The notes: a model not told the origin generated them from the letters alone. Counted from the stretch's first letter, positions 1 to 8,847 are shown. The stretch: DNA of 64,000 bases from an uncultured Eggerthellaceae bacterium (GCA_947565915.1 CANOHY010000003.1:11657-75656); one strand, 5' to 3'. A program made the numbers and translations.

Positions 1-1932
1 GCCAATGGTGAACGCGCTGATCAGCGTCATCTGGATGGGCACGAAGGGGTATTGCCACGGCAGGAAGATGAACAGCAGCGCCGAGGTGATGGAGAGCAGC
101 GTCTTCACGAGGAACAACGATGCCGAGCGCTGTAGGTTGTTGATGGAACGGCGTCCTTCGGCCACCACAGCCGGCATGCTGGCGAAGTCGTTGTTCACCA
201 GCACCAGATGTGCCACGTTGCGTGCGGCATCGGAACCGCTGGCCATGGCCACGCCGCAGTCGCTCGCCTTCAGCGCTAGCACGTCGTTCACGCCATCGCC
301 GGTCATGGCCACGATGTGCCCTTCAGCTTGAAGCGCCAGCACGAATGCCTTCTTCTGTTCGGGCCGCACTCGCCCGAACACGCTGTAGCGCTCCATGGCC
401 TGGGCTATCTGCTCGTCGGTTTCCAGTTGGCTGGCATCCACGTAATTCTGGGCATCGGGAATGCCCACCTTCTGCGCGATGCCCGACACGGTGTGCGGGT
501 CGTCGCCCGAGATGACCTTCAAGGCCACGCCCTGCTCCTTGAAGTACTGGATGGTTTGCGCGGCGGTTGAGCGAATCTCATCGCGAATGCAGATGAACCC
601 GAGCGGTTGCGGCGTCCCTTCGATGGCGCCGGCGTCGGTGAACCCTTCGACCTGCGCAAGCAGCAGCACGCGCGCATCGGCAGCAAGCTCGTCGAGCTTC
701 GCCTGGATGCCCGCAAGTGCGCTCGGGTTCGACGCCAGCACGAACTGCGCCGCGCCCATCACATAGCTCTTTCCGTCTTCGAAGCTTGCGCCCGACCACT
801 TCACGTCCGACGAGAATGGCACCACGCGAGTTGGTGCCAGGATGGGCACGTCATAACCGCTGCCCGATTTCGCCTTGAAGCGCTTCTGGATGGCCGCTGC
901 CGTTTCGTTCGGGTCGTCATCGGAGGCGGCAAGCGAGGCGAAGATGCTGGCAAGCTGAGCCTTGTCGAGAGGCGCACCCTCCACTTCTTCGATGCCTGCA
1001 ACTTCCATGGCGCCAGTGGTGATGGTGCCTGTCTTGTCCAAGCACAGCACATCCACACGTGCGAGCGTCTCGATGCAGTAGAGTTGCTGCACCAGCACCT
1101 TGCGCTGGGCCAGGCGAATCACCGCAACGGCGAGCACGGTGGAGGTCAGCAGGATGAGACCTTCGGGAATCATGCCCACCATGGCCGATACCGACGAGAG
1201 GATGGTGGAGTTCAGCTCGGTGTGCTGCAGGAAGTACGAGCTGCAGAACAGCAAGATGCCCACGGGGAACATGAAGAGGCTCACATGCTTGATGATGGCA
1301 TTCAGGCTGCGCATTATCTCGGAGTTCACAGCCTTGTGCTGCTTGGCCTCGTTGGTGATCTTCGAAGCGTAGTTGTCGGCACCTACGTGCTCCACGCGCG
1401 CCCATGCCGTGCCCGAGTTCACGAACGAGCCGCTCATCAGCTCGCTTCCTGCCTGCTTTTCGATCAGTTTGCTCTCGCCGGTCAGCAGGCTCTCGTTCAT
1501 CTTGCAGGTGCCTTGCAGCACCACGGCATCGGCCGGAACTTGGTCGCCGCGTCCCAGGCGCATCACATCACCCAGCACCAACTGGTCGATGGGAATCTCC
1601 ATCACCATGCCGTTGCGCACCACCTCTGCCTTGGAAGCGGCCACGATGGCAAGCTTGTCGGTGGTGATCTTCGAGCGGATTTCCTGCACGATGCCGATGA
1701 TCACATTGAATATGATCACCAGCATGAACAGCATGTTCTTGTACGACCCGGTGAAGAACACGAGCACAGCCAATATGACGTTCACCAGGTTGAAGAGCGT
1801 GCAGATGTTGTCGCGGAGGATATCGCCGATCGAGCGCGTCTTGATGCTGGCGTCGGCATTCACGTTGCCAGCTTGGATGGCGGCGTCGACTTGCTGTTGC
1901 GTCAAGCCAGTTGGGATGCTCTCGTCGGCCAT
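1..1932 (-). CDS. CtpE-like P-type cation-transporting ATPase (3' end beyond window)
   Basis: Membrane ATPase that pumps cations using an aspartyl-phosphate intermediate. The minus-strand frame is open from the ATG at 1932 to the window edge (644 codons), so the C-terminal membrane helices are missing. TGES is at about residue 151, an MIPEGL membrane motif near 256, DKTGT with the phosphorylated Asp at about 299, and TGDGVND at about 544. The N-terminal wording and the TGDGVNDVLALK form resemble mycobacterial CtpE, reported as a Ca2+ P-type ATPase. Ca2+ is therefore the likeliest ion, by family only. There is no N-terminal heavy-metal domain and no CPC motif, which argues against Cu or Zn. 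An AGAAGAAGG ribosome site precedes the ATG. It lies 151 bp downstream of the lipoprotein gene on the same strand. Confidence 0.9.
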   Translation of the reverse strand, partial: MADESIPTGLTQQQVDAAIQAGNVNADASIKTRSIGDILRDNICTLFNLVNVILAVLVFFTGSYKNMLFMLVIIFNVIIGIVQEIRSKITTDKLAIVAASKAEVVRNGMVMEIPIDQLVLGDVMRLGRGDQVPADAVVLQGTCKMNESLLTGESKLIEKQAGSELMSGSFVNSGTAWARVEHVGADNYASKITNEAKQHKAVNSEIMRSLNAIIKHVSLFMFPVGILLFCSSYFLQHTELNSTILSSVSAMVGMIPEGLILLTSTVLAVAVIRLAQRKVLVQQLYCIETLARVDVLCLDKTGTITTGAMEVAGIEEVEGAPLDKAQLASIFASLAASDDDPNETAAAIQKRFKAKSGSGYDVPILAPTRVVPFSSDVKWSGASFEDGKSYVMGAAQFVLASNPSALAGIQAKLDELAADARVLLLAQVEGFTDAGAIEGTPQPLGFICIRDEIRSTAAQTIQYFKEQGVALKVISGDDPHTVSGIAQKVGIPDAQNYVDASQLETDEQIAQAMERYSVFGRVRPEQKKAFVLALQAEGHIVAMTGDGVNDVLALKASDCGVAMASGSDAARNVAHLVLVNNDFASMPAVVAEGRRSINNLQRSASLFLVKTLLSITSALLFIFLPWQYPFVPIQMTLISAFTIG

Positions 1933-1947
1933 GCGCCTTCTTCTCTC

Positions 1948-1969
1948 CGTATCGAGCGTACGCTATACG
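1948..1969. promoter_or_regulatory. Palindrome just upstream of the P-type ATPase start
   Basis: An inverted repeat with CGTAT/ATACG arms around the perfect 10-bp palindrome AGCGTACGCT. It lies about 16 bp upstream of the ATPase start codon, between the ribosome site and the lipoprotein gene. The position suits an operator or a small leader hairpin. No regulator is encoded next to it, so the role is inference. Confidence 0.3.
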
Positions 1970-2083
1970 AAGATACCCGTTACTCATCGGAAGCAACGGC
2001 GCAAGCGAAGTGCGCCCATCAAAACTGCATGGATTCGTTGATGCCGCGGGATCAATGGAGAGGCGGCAGAAGCCCCCGTTTTG

Positions 2084-3070
2084 CTAGTACACGTAGCGAT
2101 CTTCGTAGTTGTCGCCGTTGCCCACGGTGGAGGTGTCGCCACCCGCGGCGAACGTGATGTCCACGCGCGTCCAAGTGCGCGGGTCCACGGCGATGGATAT
2201 CGTTTTCCAGCTGCCATCGATCCACACCATGTTCCAGGCGTGATAGATGCCGTTGGGCGACACGTAGCCGGTGATTATCTTGCAGGGAATGCCTTGGCTG
2301 CGCAGCATGGCAGCGGCCAGCGACGCATAGTCGAAGCAGATGCCCGAGCCGCTTGCGAGCGTTTCGTCGGGGTTCGGGATATAGCCCGTCTTGCCCGAGA
2401 GCTCGGATGCCTTGGCGCGGTCGTAGGTTATGTTATCGCGAATCCACGTGTAGATGGCGCGCAGGGCATCGCCTTCGTTCTGGGCACCCGCCACAAGCTG
2501 ACGGGCCTTCGCCACGGCTGCGCTATCGGGCGTGTATGCGCAAAAGATCGAAGGGTGCAGGAACGGTGCGAACTCGCTTCCCAGGGTGACGGGCATGGTT
2601 TCCGAGAGCAGCTCCGCATAGCGGCTCTCGGTGGTGTTCTGCATGATGTTGAAGGTGTAGGTGCCATCTCCCATGTTCAGGGGCGCGAACATGGGCGTGC
2701 CATCGGTGGGCATGTCGTAGTTGTAAGCCGTTCCATCTTTTATGACCTGCAGCTTCAGGCGGCTCGAGGAAACGCCGCAGGCGCCCACATAGCCTTCGCT
2801 CAGATGGCTGGTGTCGATTCCCGTGCCGCTTGGCCCCGTTACATAGGCGGGGTCGAACGTGCACTGCGCCACCGTTGCGGGAGCCTGGAAGCTCTCGCCT
2901 GTGGTGGTTCCGCTGGCATCTTCGCCGCCACCGGCGTTGCCATTGCCATTGCCGCCTCCGCCGCATCCGGCAAGCATGCAAGCAACGGTAACCAGGCACA
3001 TTGCCAGAGCAAGAAGGCGCAGCAGCTGCACGAGCCGCCCGGCGCGAATATGCGATTCCTGACCAATCAC
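2084..3070 (-). CDS. Transglutaminase-like lipoprotein
   Basis: Predicted surface lipoprotein of about 328 aa with a transglutaminase/protease-like core. The chosen start is GTG at 3070, with AGGAAA about 7 bp upstream; an in-frame ATG at 3172 would give an unusually long leader. A hydrophobic signal ends in the lipobox LAGC, followed by a Gly/Asn-rich linker. The core shows the fold's usual order: Cys in GSGICFDYA, His in YHAWN, then Asp in AVDPRTW. Such domains may crosslink, cleave or bind peptides or cell wall material; the substrate is not evident. It is divergent from the pilus-like operon and upstream of the P-type ATPase on the same strand. Confidence 0.85.
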   Translation of the reverse strand: MIGQESHIRAGRLVQLLRLLALAMCLVTVACMLAGCGGGGNGNGNAGGGEDASGTTTGESFQAPATVAQCTFDPAYVTGPSGTGIDTSHLSEGYVGACGVSSSRLKLQVIKDGTAYNYDMPTDGTPMFAPLNMGDGTYTFNIMQNTTESRYAELLSETMPVTLGSEFAPFLHPSIFCAYTPDSAAVAKARQLVAGAQNEGDALRAIYTWIRDNITYDRAKASELSGKTGYIPNPDETLASGSGICFDYASLAAAMLRSQGIPCKIITGYVSPNGIYHAWNMVWIDGSWKTISIAVDPRTWTRVDITFAAGGDTSTVGNGDNYEDRYVY

Positions 3071-3286
3071 GTGGCGTTTTCCTGCCGTTTCGCAGCGATT
3101 TCGTCCGCTTAATAGATAGCTCATTATAAGGCCCGCAAACCTGGTCCGCGGGCAGAGGGCTCTTATGTTCACGGCACGCGAACAAAGCGAAGGGAGCGCG
3201 AGGAAAGAGCGAGCGAAATCATGCGCGAAGCCGTGCCAATTGACGAGAGCTCTTCGAATCCCAGCGAAAGCATCCTGCTAACTCCT

Positions 3287-3292
3287 TATAAT
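3287..3292 (+). promoter_or_regulatory. Candidate -10 box of the pilus-like operon
   Basis: A consensus TATAAT lies 37 bp before the preferred gspF start at 3329. No good -35 box stands at normal spacing; the nearest TTGACG, at 3240, is too far. The box supports a start downstream of the longer possible reading frame that opens at 3221. Confidence 0.35.
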
Positions 3293-3328
3293 GATGGATG
3301 CGAAAACATGATGATGTTGGGAGCGACT

Positions 3329-4390
3329 ATGGCTCAAAAGCTTGCGGATAGCCAATCACTCGGCTTTTTCTGCGACAGCCTGTCTTCCATGCTGGCTGCA
3401 GGCATCCAGACAGACGAAGCGCTGCATATCCTGGCAGACGATGCGCAAGGCGACGAGAATGCAACGTTTCGCAGAACCTGCCAGCAAGTATATCGCGAGG
3501 TTATCCAGGGAAAACCGCTTGCGCGCGCAATGAGCCTCACGGGCGCGTTTCCACCCTATGCGGTGAATATGATTGCCGTGGGCGAGCGGTCGGGCAAGCT
3601 GGAGGCCACGCTGCGCAGCCTTGGTGCCTACTACGCCGAGGAAACGCGCATGTTCGCAAAGATCAAGTCCTCTTTGGGATATCCGGCTGCGCTGTTCTGC
3701 ATCATGACCATCATCCTCGCTTTCACGGTGGGGCTCATCCTGCCCGTGTTCGTGAACGTGTACGAGAGCCTGGCTGGCAGCCTGACGGCAGGCTCGTTCA
3801 GTTTGGTGGCGGTTGCCATCGGCATTGGCTGGGTGGCCCTGGCTGTGACGTTCATCGTCACGGTTATCGCGCTGGTGGGCGTTGCCTTCACGCGCACCCC
3901 GCGTGGCCGCGAGCGCATCATGAGCCTTTGCGAGAAGCTGCCCGCTACCAAAAGCGTGATGTACGAACTGGCGCTCTCGCGCTTGGTGGCAGCCTTGGCG
4001 GCTTACACCGCCTCAGGCATGAACAGCGATGATGCCCTGCGCGACTCGCTTCAGGCGGTGAGCCATCGCGGCTTGCGTCAAATCGCCGAGCAAGCGCTTT
4101 CCATGATGATCGACTTGGATAACCCACGAAGCTTGGTGCAGGCTATGGCCGAGACGCACATGCTCGATACCGCGCATGTGCGCATGCTGGCCATAGGCAC
4201 GCGCACGGGCAGCTTGGAAAGCGTGTTGGGTGCCTTGTCAGATGAGCTCTTCGACGATGCCATGGACAACATGGACCACGCCGTGGATGTAATCGAGCCT
4301 AGCTTGGCGGCATTCCTCACCATTGCCGTGGGGGCCACGTTGGTCTCGGTCATGCTGCCGCTCATCGGCATCATGGGTTCCATAAGCTAA
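3329..4390 (+). CDS. Type II secretion / type IV pilus inner-membrane platform protein (GspF/PilC family)
   Basis: Polytopic platform protein on which type IV pilus or type II secretion ATPases act. The preferred start is ATG 3329, with GGGAG 6 bp upstream; the frame also opens at 3221 and 3308. The 353-aa product has the two-repeat GspF layout. The first cytoplasmic helical domain holds LAAGIQTDEAL and AVGERSGKLEATL, then come membrane segments, then a second copy with ASGMNSDDALRDS and AIGTRTGSLESVL, and a final membrane segment. Slightly shorter than typical PilC (about 400 aa), lacking most of the N-terminal extension. It is the first gene of an operon ending in PilT. Confidence 0.88.
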   Translation: MAQKLADSQSLGFFCDSLSSMLAAGIQTDEALHILADDAQGDENATFRRTCQQVYREVIQGKPLARAMSLTGAFPPYAVNMIAVGERSGKLEATLRSLGAYYAEETRMFAKIKSSLGYPAALFCIMTIILAFTVGLILPVFVNVYESLAGSLTAGSFSLVAVAIGIGWVALAVTFIVTVIALVGVAFTRTPRGRERIMSLCEKLPATKSVMYELALSRLVAALAAYTASGMNSDDALRDSLQAVSHRGLRQIAEQALSMMIDLDNPRSLVQAMAETHMLDTAHVRMLAIGTRTGSLESVLGALSDELFDDAMDNMDHAVDVIEPSLAAFLTIAVGATLVSVMLPLIGIMGSIS

Positions 4391-4413
4391 CCAAGGAAGG
4401 GCAATCGCGATAC

Positions 4414-4743
4414 ATGGCGAATCAGCTGCGGACATCTCGAAAGCGCAGAAGCGGCAAAGCGGAGCTCGTCGCAATCGTCGCATGCCTGTGCATCGTTGCC
4501 GCGGTGCTCTTCTTTGGGTACGAGGCATACCATCGCCATGCTATCGAGCAAGGAGCGGCTTCCATTCGTCAAACCGTGCTCGACTCTGCCCTGCAATGCG
4601 CCGCCATCGAGGGCTCGTATCCTTCCGAGCTCTCGCATCTCGAAGAGAACTATGGTCTTACCATCAACCATGGCGACTACATTGTGATCTACGACTGCTT
4701 CGCGTCCAACGTGCCACCGAGTGTGACGGTGATGCCCCGATGA
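4414..4743 (+). CDS. Small pseudopilin-like membrane protein
   Basis: A 109-aa protein with a basic N terminus, one hydrophobic helix (about residues 18-37) and an extracellular part with two Cys. The stretch LQCAAIEGSYPSELSHLEENYGL resembles small pilin-like proteins of Gram-positive type IV pilus loci. The signature around the membrane segment (SGKAELVAIV) lacks the usual Gly-Phe-x4-Glu prepilin processing site, so cleavage by a prepilin peptidase is doubtful. It sits between gspF (23-bp gap) and the next gene, whose ATG overlaps its TGA. Role in the pilus-like machine is inferred from context. Confidence 0.65.
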   Translation: MANQLRTSRKRRSGKAELVAIVACLCIVAAVLFFGYEAYHRHAIEQGAASIRQTVLDSALQCAAIEGSYPSELSHLEENYGLTINHGDYIVIYDCFASNVPPSVTVMPR

Positions 4744-5270
4744 CGCAGCCGGGTAACACCAGCAGGGCGGCTATCGCGCCCGAGGCGCAACCCTTGCATT
4801 TCGGGCAGCGCCTGACGGGGTCGAGCCACATCTTCACCAGCGTGCTGTTCGCGGTCTTCGTGACGGTGCTGCTGATAGCCATCATCGTGGGCACCAACGT
4901 GTACCGCGTGCTCTACATGGAAGGGCAGCGAACATCGGCGCAGCGTTTGGACACGGCGCTTTTGGCGAACATCGTCAAGAGCAACGATGCAGAAGGTGCC
5001 TTTGCTCAAACCGAAGGCCCTCAAGGTCCGGTGCTTCTGATGCTCGAGTTCGCCGATGCAGGCGACTTCGAAACGCGCATCTATCAATACGATGGCAACA
5101 TCGTGCAAGAATACGCGCGCGGAGGTAGCGAGCTCAATCCCGAGCGTGCAAGCGTGATAGGGCGCTCCGACGTGTTCGACTTCCATTTGGACGGCGACCT
5201 GCTCACCATTTCTACCGATGAGGGCGAAGTGAACGTGGCATTGCGCTCCGACACGAAGAGGGAATTCTGA
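4740..5270 (+). CDS. Single-pass membrane protein of the pilus-like operon (possibly DUF4860)
   Basis: A 176-aa protein starting at the ATG that overlaps the previous stop (ATGA). A cytoplasmic N-terminal tail of about 30 residues precedes one long hydrophobic helix (about 31-55). An acidic extracellular domain with several predicted beta strands follows, including a repeated pattern around DGDLLTIS. It recalls DUF4860-type proteins found with actinobacterial pilus genes; this family name is from memory and uncertain. The one-base overlap with the next gene implies translational coupling. Confidence 0.6.
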   Translation: MTQPGNTSRAAIAPEAQPLHFGQRLTGSSHIFTSVLFAVFVTVLLIAIIVGTNVYRVLYMEGQRTSAQRLDTALLANIVKSNDAEGAFAQTEGPQGPVLLMLEFADAGDFETRIYQYDGNIVQEYARGGSELNPERASVIGRSDVFDFHLDGDLLTISTDEGEVNVALRSDTKREF

Positions 5271-5767
5271 TGTCGCGCGCGAATAGAGACAACGGCCATG
5301 GTTTCAGCAACACGGCTTTCCTGGTGGAGGCGCTGATGCTGCTTGTCATGGTGGCTGGCGTGCTGGCCGTGCTGATGAGCCTGTTTGCGCAGGCATACAA
5401 CATCGGCAAGCAGAGCAGGGACGAGGCTGGAGCCATTCTACTGGCCTCTAATGTGGCCGAGCAGTTCAGCGCAGCTCCAGAAGCTGGCATAACGCTTGCT
5501 CAGGATGAGGCGCATGTGGCTTGCTGCGTGGTGGTGCCACAGCAGCAAGAGGGGGGCGTGCTCTATCAGGCGCATATCACCGTATATGATAACGACGAGG
5601 CAGCAAATGCTGTTTACGGCGCGTATGGAGCAAGTGATGTTGCTGCTGATGCGGCAAGTGCGAAGCAGGGGATGCTTGCGCCTGAGGAATATGCAGCCAG
5701 TCTGAAGTCGCTATCCGCGGTCTATCAGCTGGATACGGCTCGATACGTGAGCGGGGCGATTGCATGA
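5270..5767 (+). CDS. Pseudopilin-like membrane protein
   Basis: A 165-aa protein with a short basic start, then GHGFSNTAFLVEALMLLVMV, which loosely recalls a prepilin (Gly-Phe followed by a hydrophobic helix containing Glu). The Glu is ten residues after the Phe instead of at the usual fifth position. The rest is soluble and Ala-rich, with a Cys-Cys pair. Overlaps both neighbours by one to four bases. Most likely a minor pilin or assembly factor of the GspF/PilT system; identity is from context. Confidence 0.6.
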   Translation: MSRANRDNGHGFSNTAFLVEALMLLVMVAGVLAVLMSLFAQAYNIGKQSRDEAGAILLASNVAEQFSAAPEAGITLAQDEAHVACCVVVPQQQEGGVLYQAHITVYDNDEAANAVYGAYGASDVAADAASAKQGMLAPEEYAASLKSLSAVYQLDTARYVSGAIA

Positions 5768-6303
5768 CGGCCAAGGCACGCTCATCGGTTCGCATGGGGC
5801 CCATCACGCTGCTCGTGCTCGTGGTGGTGCTGTGCTTGGCCGTGCTCACGGTGCTTTCGCTGGTTACGGCGCGCTCCCAGCAGGCTGTCACGCAGCAGCA
5901 GGCAATCACGGTGGAAGCGGGGTATCGCAACGAGGTTGCAGCCCAGAGCTTCCTTGCGCAAGTCGATGGCATTCTGGCGCAAGGACGCGCGGGAGAGCTT
6001 GCTCGCAGCGAGGTGGTGGCTGCGGTTTCGCAGCTGTGCGAGAGCGTTGGCGAATCCACGGTGGCGGACGATCCGTTCAGCCTGGGAGGAGCTCGTACAA
6101 GCACGGCAGCGGGCGTGGCTTCCGAGAGCGCAACCTTCGATGTCGCGCAGGAGGTTTTGAGCGCCACCTTCATGCAGGATGGTGGCCGCAAGCTAGCCAT
6201 CGAGATTGCCATCGAAGATGATCTGACATATGCCGTCCTTGCTTGGAGGGCCACTACCGAGTGGGTCGAGCCGGGAATGGGCAACATGCTTTGGGAAGGA
6301 TAG
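5764..6303 (+). CDS. Small single-pass membrane protein of the pilus-like operon
   Basis: A 179-aa protein opening at an ATGA overlap. Basic N terminus, one hydrophobic helix (about residues 12-35), then an extracellular domain beginning with a Gln/Ala-rich amphipathic helix, as in PilX/GspK-type minor pilins. No prepilin cleavage site is evident. The family is not recognised with confidence; it is placed in the pilus-like machine by gene order, 25 bp before pilT. Confidence 0.6.
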   Translation: MTAKARSSVRMGPITLLVLVVVLCLAVLTVLSLVTARSQQAVTQQQAITVEAGYRNEVAAQSFLAQVDGILAQGRAGELARSEVVAAVSQLCESVGESTVADDPFSLGGARTSTAAGVASESATFDVAQEVLSATFMQDGGRKLAIEIAIEDDLTYAVLAWRATTEWVEPGMGNMLWEG

Positions 6304-6328
6304 TCGGTTTCGGCAGATTGGGGTAATC

Positions 6329-7402
6329 ATGGATCTGGAGCAGTTTCTCAAAGAGATGGTGAGCGCGCGTGCATCGGACGTGTTCATCGTTGCAGGGCTT
6401 CCGCTGACCTACCGTGTGGACGGCGCGCAGGTACGCGTGGATCAACCATCCTTGAAGCCGCTCGATACCGCGGCTTTGGTAGGCTCGCTCTATGCGTTGG
6501 CAGGCAGGGACCTGGCAGTGTTCGAATCCAGCGCGAATCACGATGACGACTTCTCGTTCGCCATCAATGGCCTGGGACGCTTCCGTGTGAACGTGTTCCG
6601 TCAGCGTGGGTCGCTTGGGGCTGTGGTGCGCGTGATTCCCTTCTCGCTGCCCACGCCCGAGGAATACCACATTCCCGAAGAGGTCATGAGGCTTGCTGAT
6701 TTCAAGAAGGGCTTGGTGCTGGTCACGGGCCCTGCGGGTGCGGGTAAGTCGACCACGTTGGCATGCCTGATCGACAAGCTCAACGCCAATCGCTCGGGGC
6801 ACATCATCACCATGGAAGACCCAATCGAATACGTGCATCGCCACGGCAACTGCATCGTGACCCAGCGTGAGATTCCCACCGACGTGGCCACCTATGCAGA
6901 AGCTCTGCGCTCGGCCATGCGCGAGGCTCCCGACGTGGTGCTACTCGGCGAGATGCGCGACCAGGAGACCATCGGTACGGCAGTGACGGCAGCGGAGACA
7001 GCCCAGCTGCTTCTGTCCACGCTTCATACCTCAAGCGCCTCGGCTACGGTCGATCGCATCATCGATGCCTTCCCGGCTAATCAGCAGCATCAGATCCGCA
7101 TGCAGCTATCCATGGTTCTCCAAGCGGTGGTGAGCCAGCAGCTGGTGCCTACGGTGGACGGCAAGCTGTATCCCGCTTTCGAGATAATGCTGGTGAATCC
7201 GGCCATTCGCAACCTCATTCGCGAAGAGAAGATCCACCAAATCGACAGCGCTATCGCCGCTGGCGCGGCAGAGGGCATGCGCACCATGGACCAAAGCCTC
7301 TTCAACCTAGTCAAGGAAGGGAAGGTCAGCAAGGAGACGGCTTTGCAGTACAGCTCGCACTACGACGCCTTGCGCAAGCGCTTCGAAACGGAGGAGATGT
7401 AA
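6329..7402 (+). CDS. pilT: PilT-type secretion/retraction ATPase
   Basis: Hexameric cytoplasmic ATPase of the GspE/PilT/VirB11 group, which powers pilus retraction or, in minimal systems, assembly. Start ATG 6329 gives 357 aa, the normal PilT length. The N-terminal domain contains ARASDVFI (PilT proteins usually have ASDLHL). Walker A GPAGAGKST is at about residue 133, an Asp box around ITMEDPIEYVH, Walker B VVLLGEMRD, and a His box STLHTSSA. The C terminus keeps the PilT-like IRNLIREEKIHQI. It lacks the zinc tetracysteine and N1 domain of PilB/GspE. No PilB is present in this operon. Confidence 0.92.
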   Translation: MDLEQFLKEMVSARASDVFIVAGLPLTYRVDGAQVRVDQPSLKPLDTAALVGSLYALAGRDLAVFESSANHDDDFSFAINGLGRFRVNVFRQRGSLGAVVRVIPFSLPTPEEYHIPEEVMRLADFKKGLVLVTGPAGAGKSTTLACLIDKLNANRSGHIITMEDPIEYVHRHGNCIVTQREIPTDVATYAEALRSAMREAPDVVLLGEMRDQETIGTAVTAAETAQLLLSTLHTSSASATVDRIIDAFPANQQHQIRMQLSMVLQAVVSQQLVPTVDGKLYPAFEIMLVNPAIRNLIREEKIHQIDSAIAAGAAEGMRTMDQSLFNLVKEGKVSKETALQYSSHYDALRKRFETEEM

Positions 7403-7405
7403 GCG

Positions 7406-8779
7406 GTGACCGTGTTCCATCATATATCGCGCGACGGCTCAAGCGACGATGCCGCAGCGCGCATCGATGCCGAGATCTCCCAGGAATTCCTCAACCGCAT
7501 TCCCGGAGGCATATTCCGGTATCGCGCTGATGGCGACGAAGGTATCGACTACTTCAACCAAGATCTGTTGGGCATGTACGGTTGCGCCGATTTCGAGGAA
7601 TGGAAGGAGCTTACGGGCAACACCTTCCCGGGCATGGTGCACCCCGAGGACCTCGAGCGCGTCGAGGCCGAGATCAGCGTGCAGGCCGAAAGCGTCCAGC
7701 GAACCCGTTTGCTGTATCGCATCGTTCGGCGCGACGGGGAAGTGCGCTGGGTAGAAGACGTGGGCAGCTTGGTCGTGGATTCCGATGGGCAGCCATGGTT
7801 CTACGTGACCATCATCGACATAACCGATGAGATTCGCTATCGCCAGGCACTTGAAGAGGAATACGAGCGGTTGAAGGTCATCGCGGCGCTCAGCAACGAC
7901 GTCATCTTCGACATGAGCTCCACGAAAGACGCCATCGAGGTGTTCGGCGACTTCAGGGGGCGCTTCGGGCGCGACCCGCAGGTGTCCGACTTCGTTTTCA
8001 TGCGTCGGCACGGCGATTCGAGCAGCATAGACCCTACGCATATCGAGAGCCAGCTGCTTCCCGCGGATTTCGACCTCAGCGATTCGCAGGATTTCGAAGT
8101 GGCGCTTCCTGGCGCTGACGGACAGCCCATCTGGTGCCGTTACCAGGCGCTCGTGCAGACGGACGAGGAGGGAAACGACGTGCGTCGCATTGGCCGCCTG
8201 CTCGACACCCACGAGATGGTGATCATGCAAGCCGAGCTGAAGCGCAAGGCGGAGCACGACAGCCTGACCGATGTGTTGAATCGCAGTGCTGCCAAGGAGC
8301 GCATTAGCGAGTGTCTCGATGGGAGCGACAGGCCCGTCACATTCATCCTTATCGATGTGGACAACTTCAAGCGCGTGAACGATGTATTCGGGCATCCCGA
8401 GGGCGATCGCATCTTGAAGGAGCTGGCCGACCATCTTCGCCATGCATGCCGCGCCGAGGACGTTGTGGCCCGTTTGGGCGGCGATGAGTTCGTAGTGTTC
8501 GCGCAGGGGCTTGGCCCGGGTGCTGCCTTGGATAGCTTGGTCAGCCGGTTGGTAAACCTCAACTTCGCACCGCTCAGCACGCAGTGCGAGGATGGCTCGA
8601 CTGAGACGATGACGCCTACCATCAGCATTGGGGTGGCTTCGGCTCTGCGAAGCAACGTGGATGTGTCGGACCTTTACCAAGCAGCCGACAATGTATTATA
8701 CGAAGCGAAGGCAACGGGCAAGAACTGCGCGCATTTCTGCATCGTGGAGCCCGCGCATGAGCACGATCTGAAGAGCTGA
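7406..8779 (+). CDS. PAS-sensor diguanylate cyclase (GGDEF)
   Basis: Predicted to make cyclic di-GMP from two GTP in response to a signal bound by PAS domains. GTG start 7406, three bases after pilT, with GGAGGAG upstream. The 457-aa product has an N-terminal PAS_3-like domain (about residues 28-150, ending with the PAC-like YRIVRRDGEVRWVED and IIDITDEI), a second PAS-like region, and a GGDEF domain. The catalytic motif GGDEF is intact and an RAED inhibitory I-site lies five residues before it. No EAL domain and no membrane helices. Its position directly behind pilT suggests c-di-GMP signalling linked to the surface apparatus. Confidence 0.88.
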   Translation: MTVFHHISRDGSSDDAAARIDAEISQEFLNRIPGGIFRYRADGDEGIDYFNQDLLGMYGCADFEEWKELTGNTFPGMVHPEDLERVEAEISVQAESVQRTRLLYRIVRRDGEVRWVEDVGSLVVDSDGQPWFYVTIIDITDEIRYRQALEEEYERLKVIAALSNDVIFDMSSTKDAIEVFGDFRGRFGRDPQVSDFVFMRRHGDSSSIDPTHIESQLLPADFDLSDSQDFEVALPGADGQPIWCRYQALVQTDEEGNDVRRIGRLLDTHEMVIMQAELKRKAEHDSLTDVLNRSAAKERISECLDGSDRPVTFILIDVDNFKRVNDVFGHPEGDRILKELADHLRHACRAEDVVARLGGDEFVVFAQGLGPGAALDSLVSRLVNLNFAPLSTQCEDGSTETMTPTISIGVASALRSNVDVSDLYQAADNVLYEAKATGKNCAHFCIVEPAHEHDLKS

Positions 8780-8847
8780 GGCTGCTGCGACGGAAGCAAG
8801 CCGCAGATGCGCCCGAATTGCCTTCAGTCGAGAGCGAAAGGATAGTC

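Noticed and set aside
607..2157. Long plus-strand frame of 516 codons over the P-type ATPase gene
   Set aside because: It lies antisense to a frame with all P-type ATPase motifs; its His/Leu-rich translation is typical of the shadow of a high-GC gene.
7439..8680. Long minus-strand frame of 413 codons over the PAS-GGDEF gene
   Set aside because: Antisense shadow; no domain motif, while the plus strand has an intact GGDEF.
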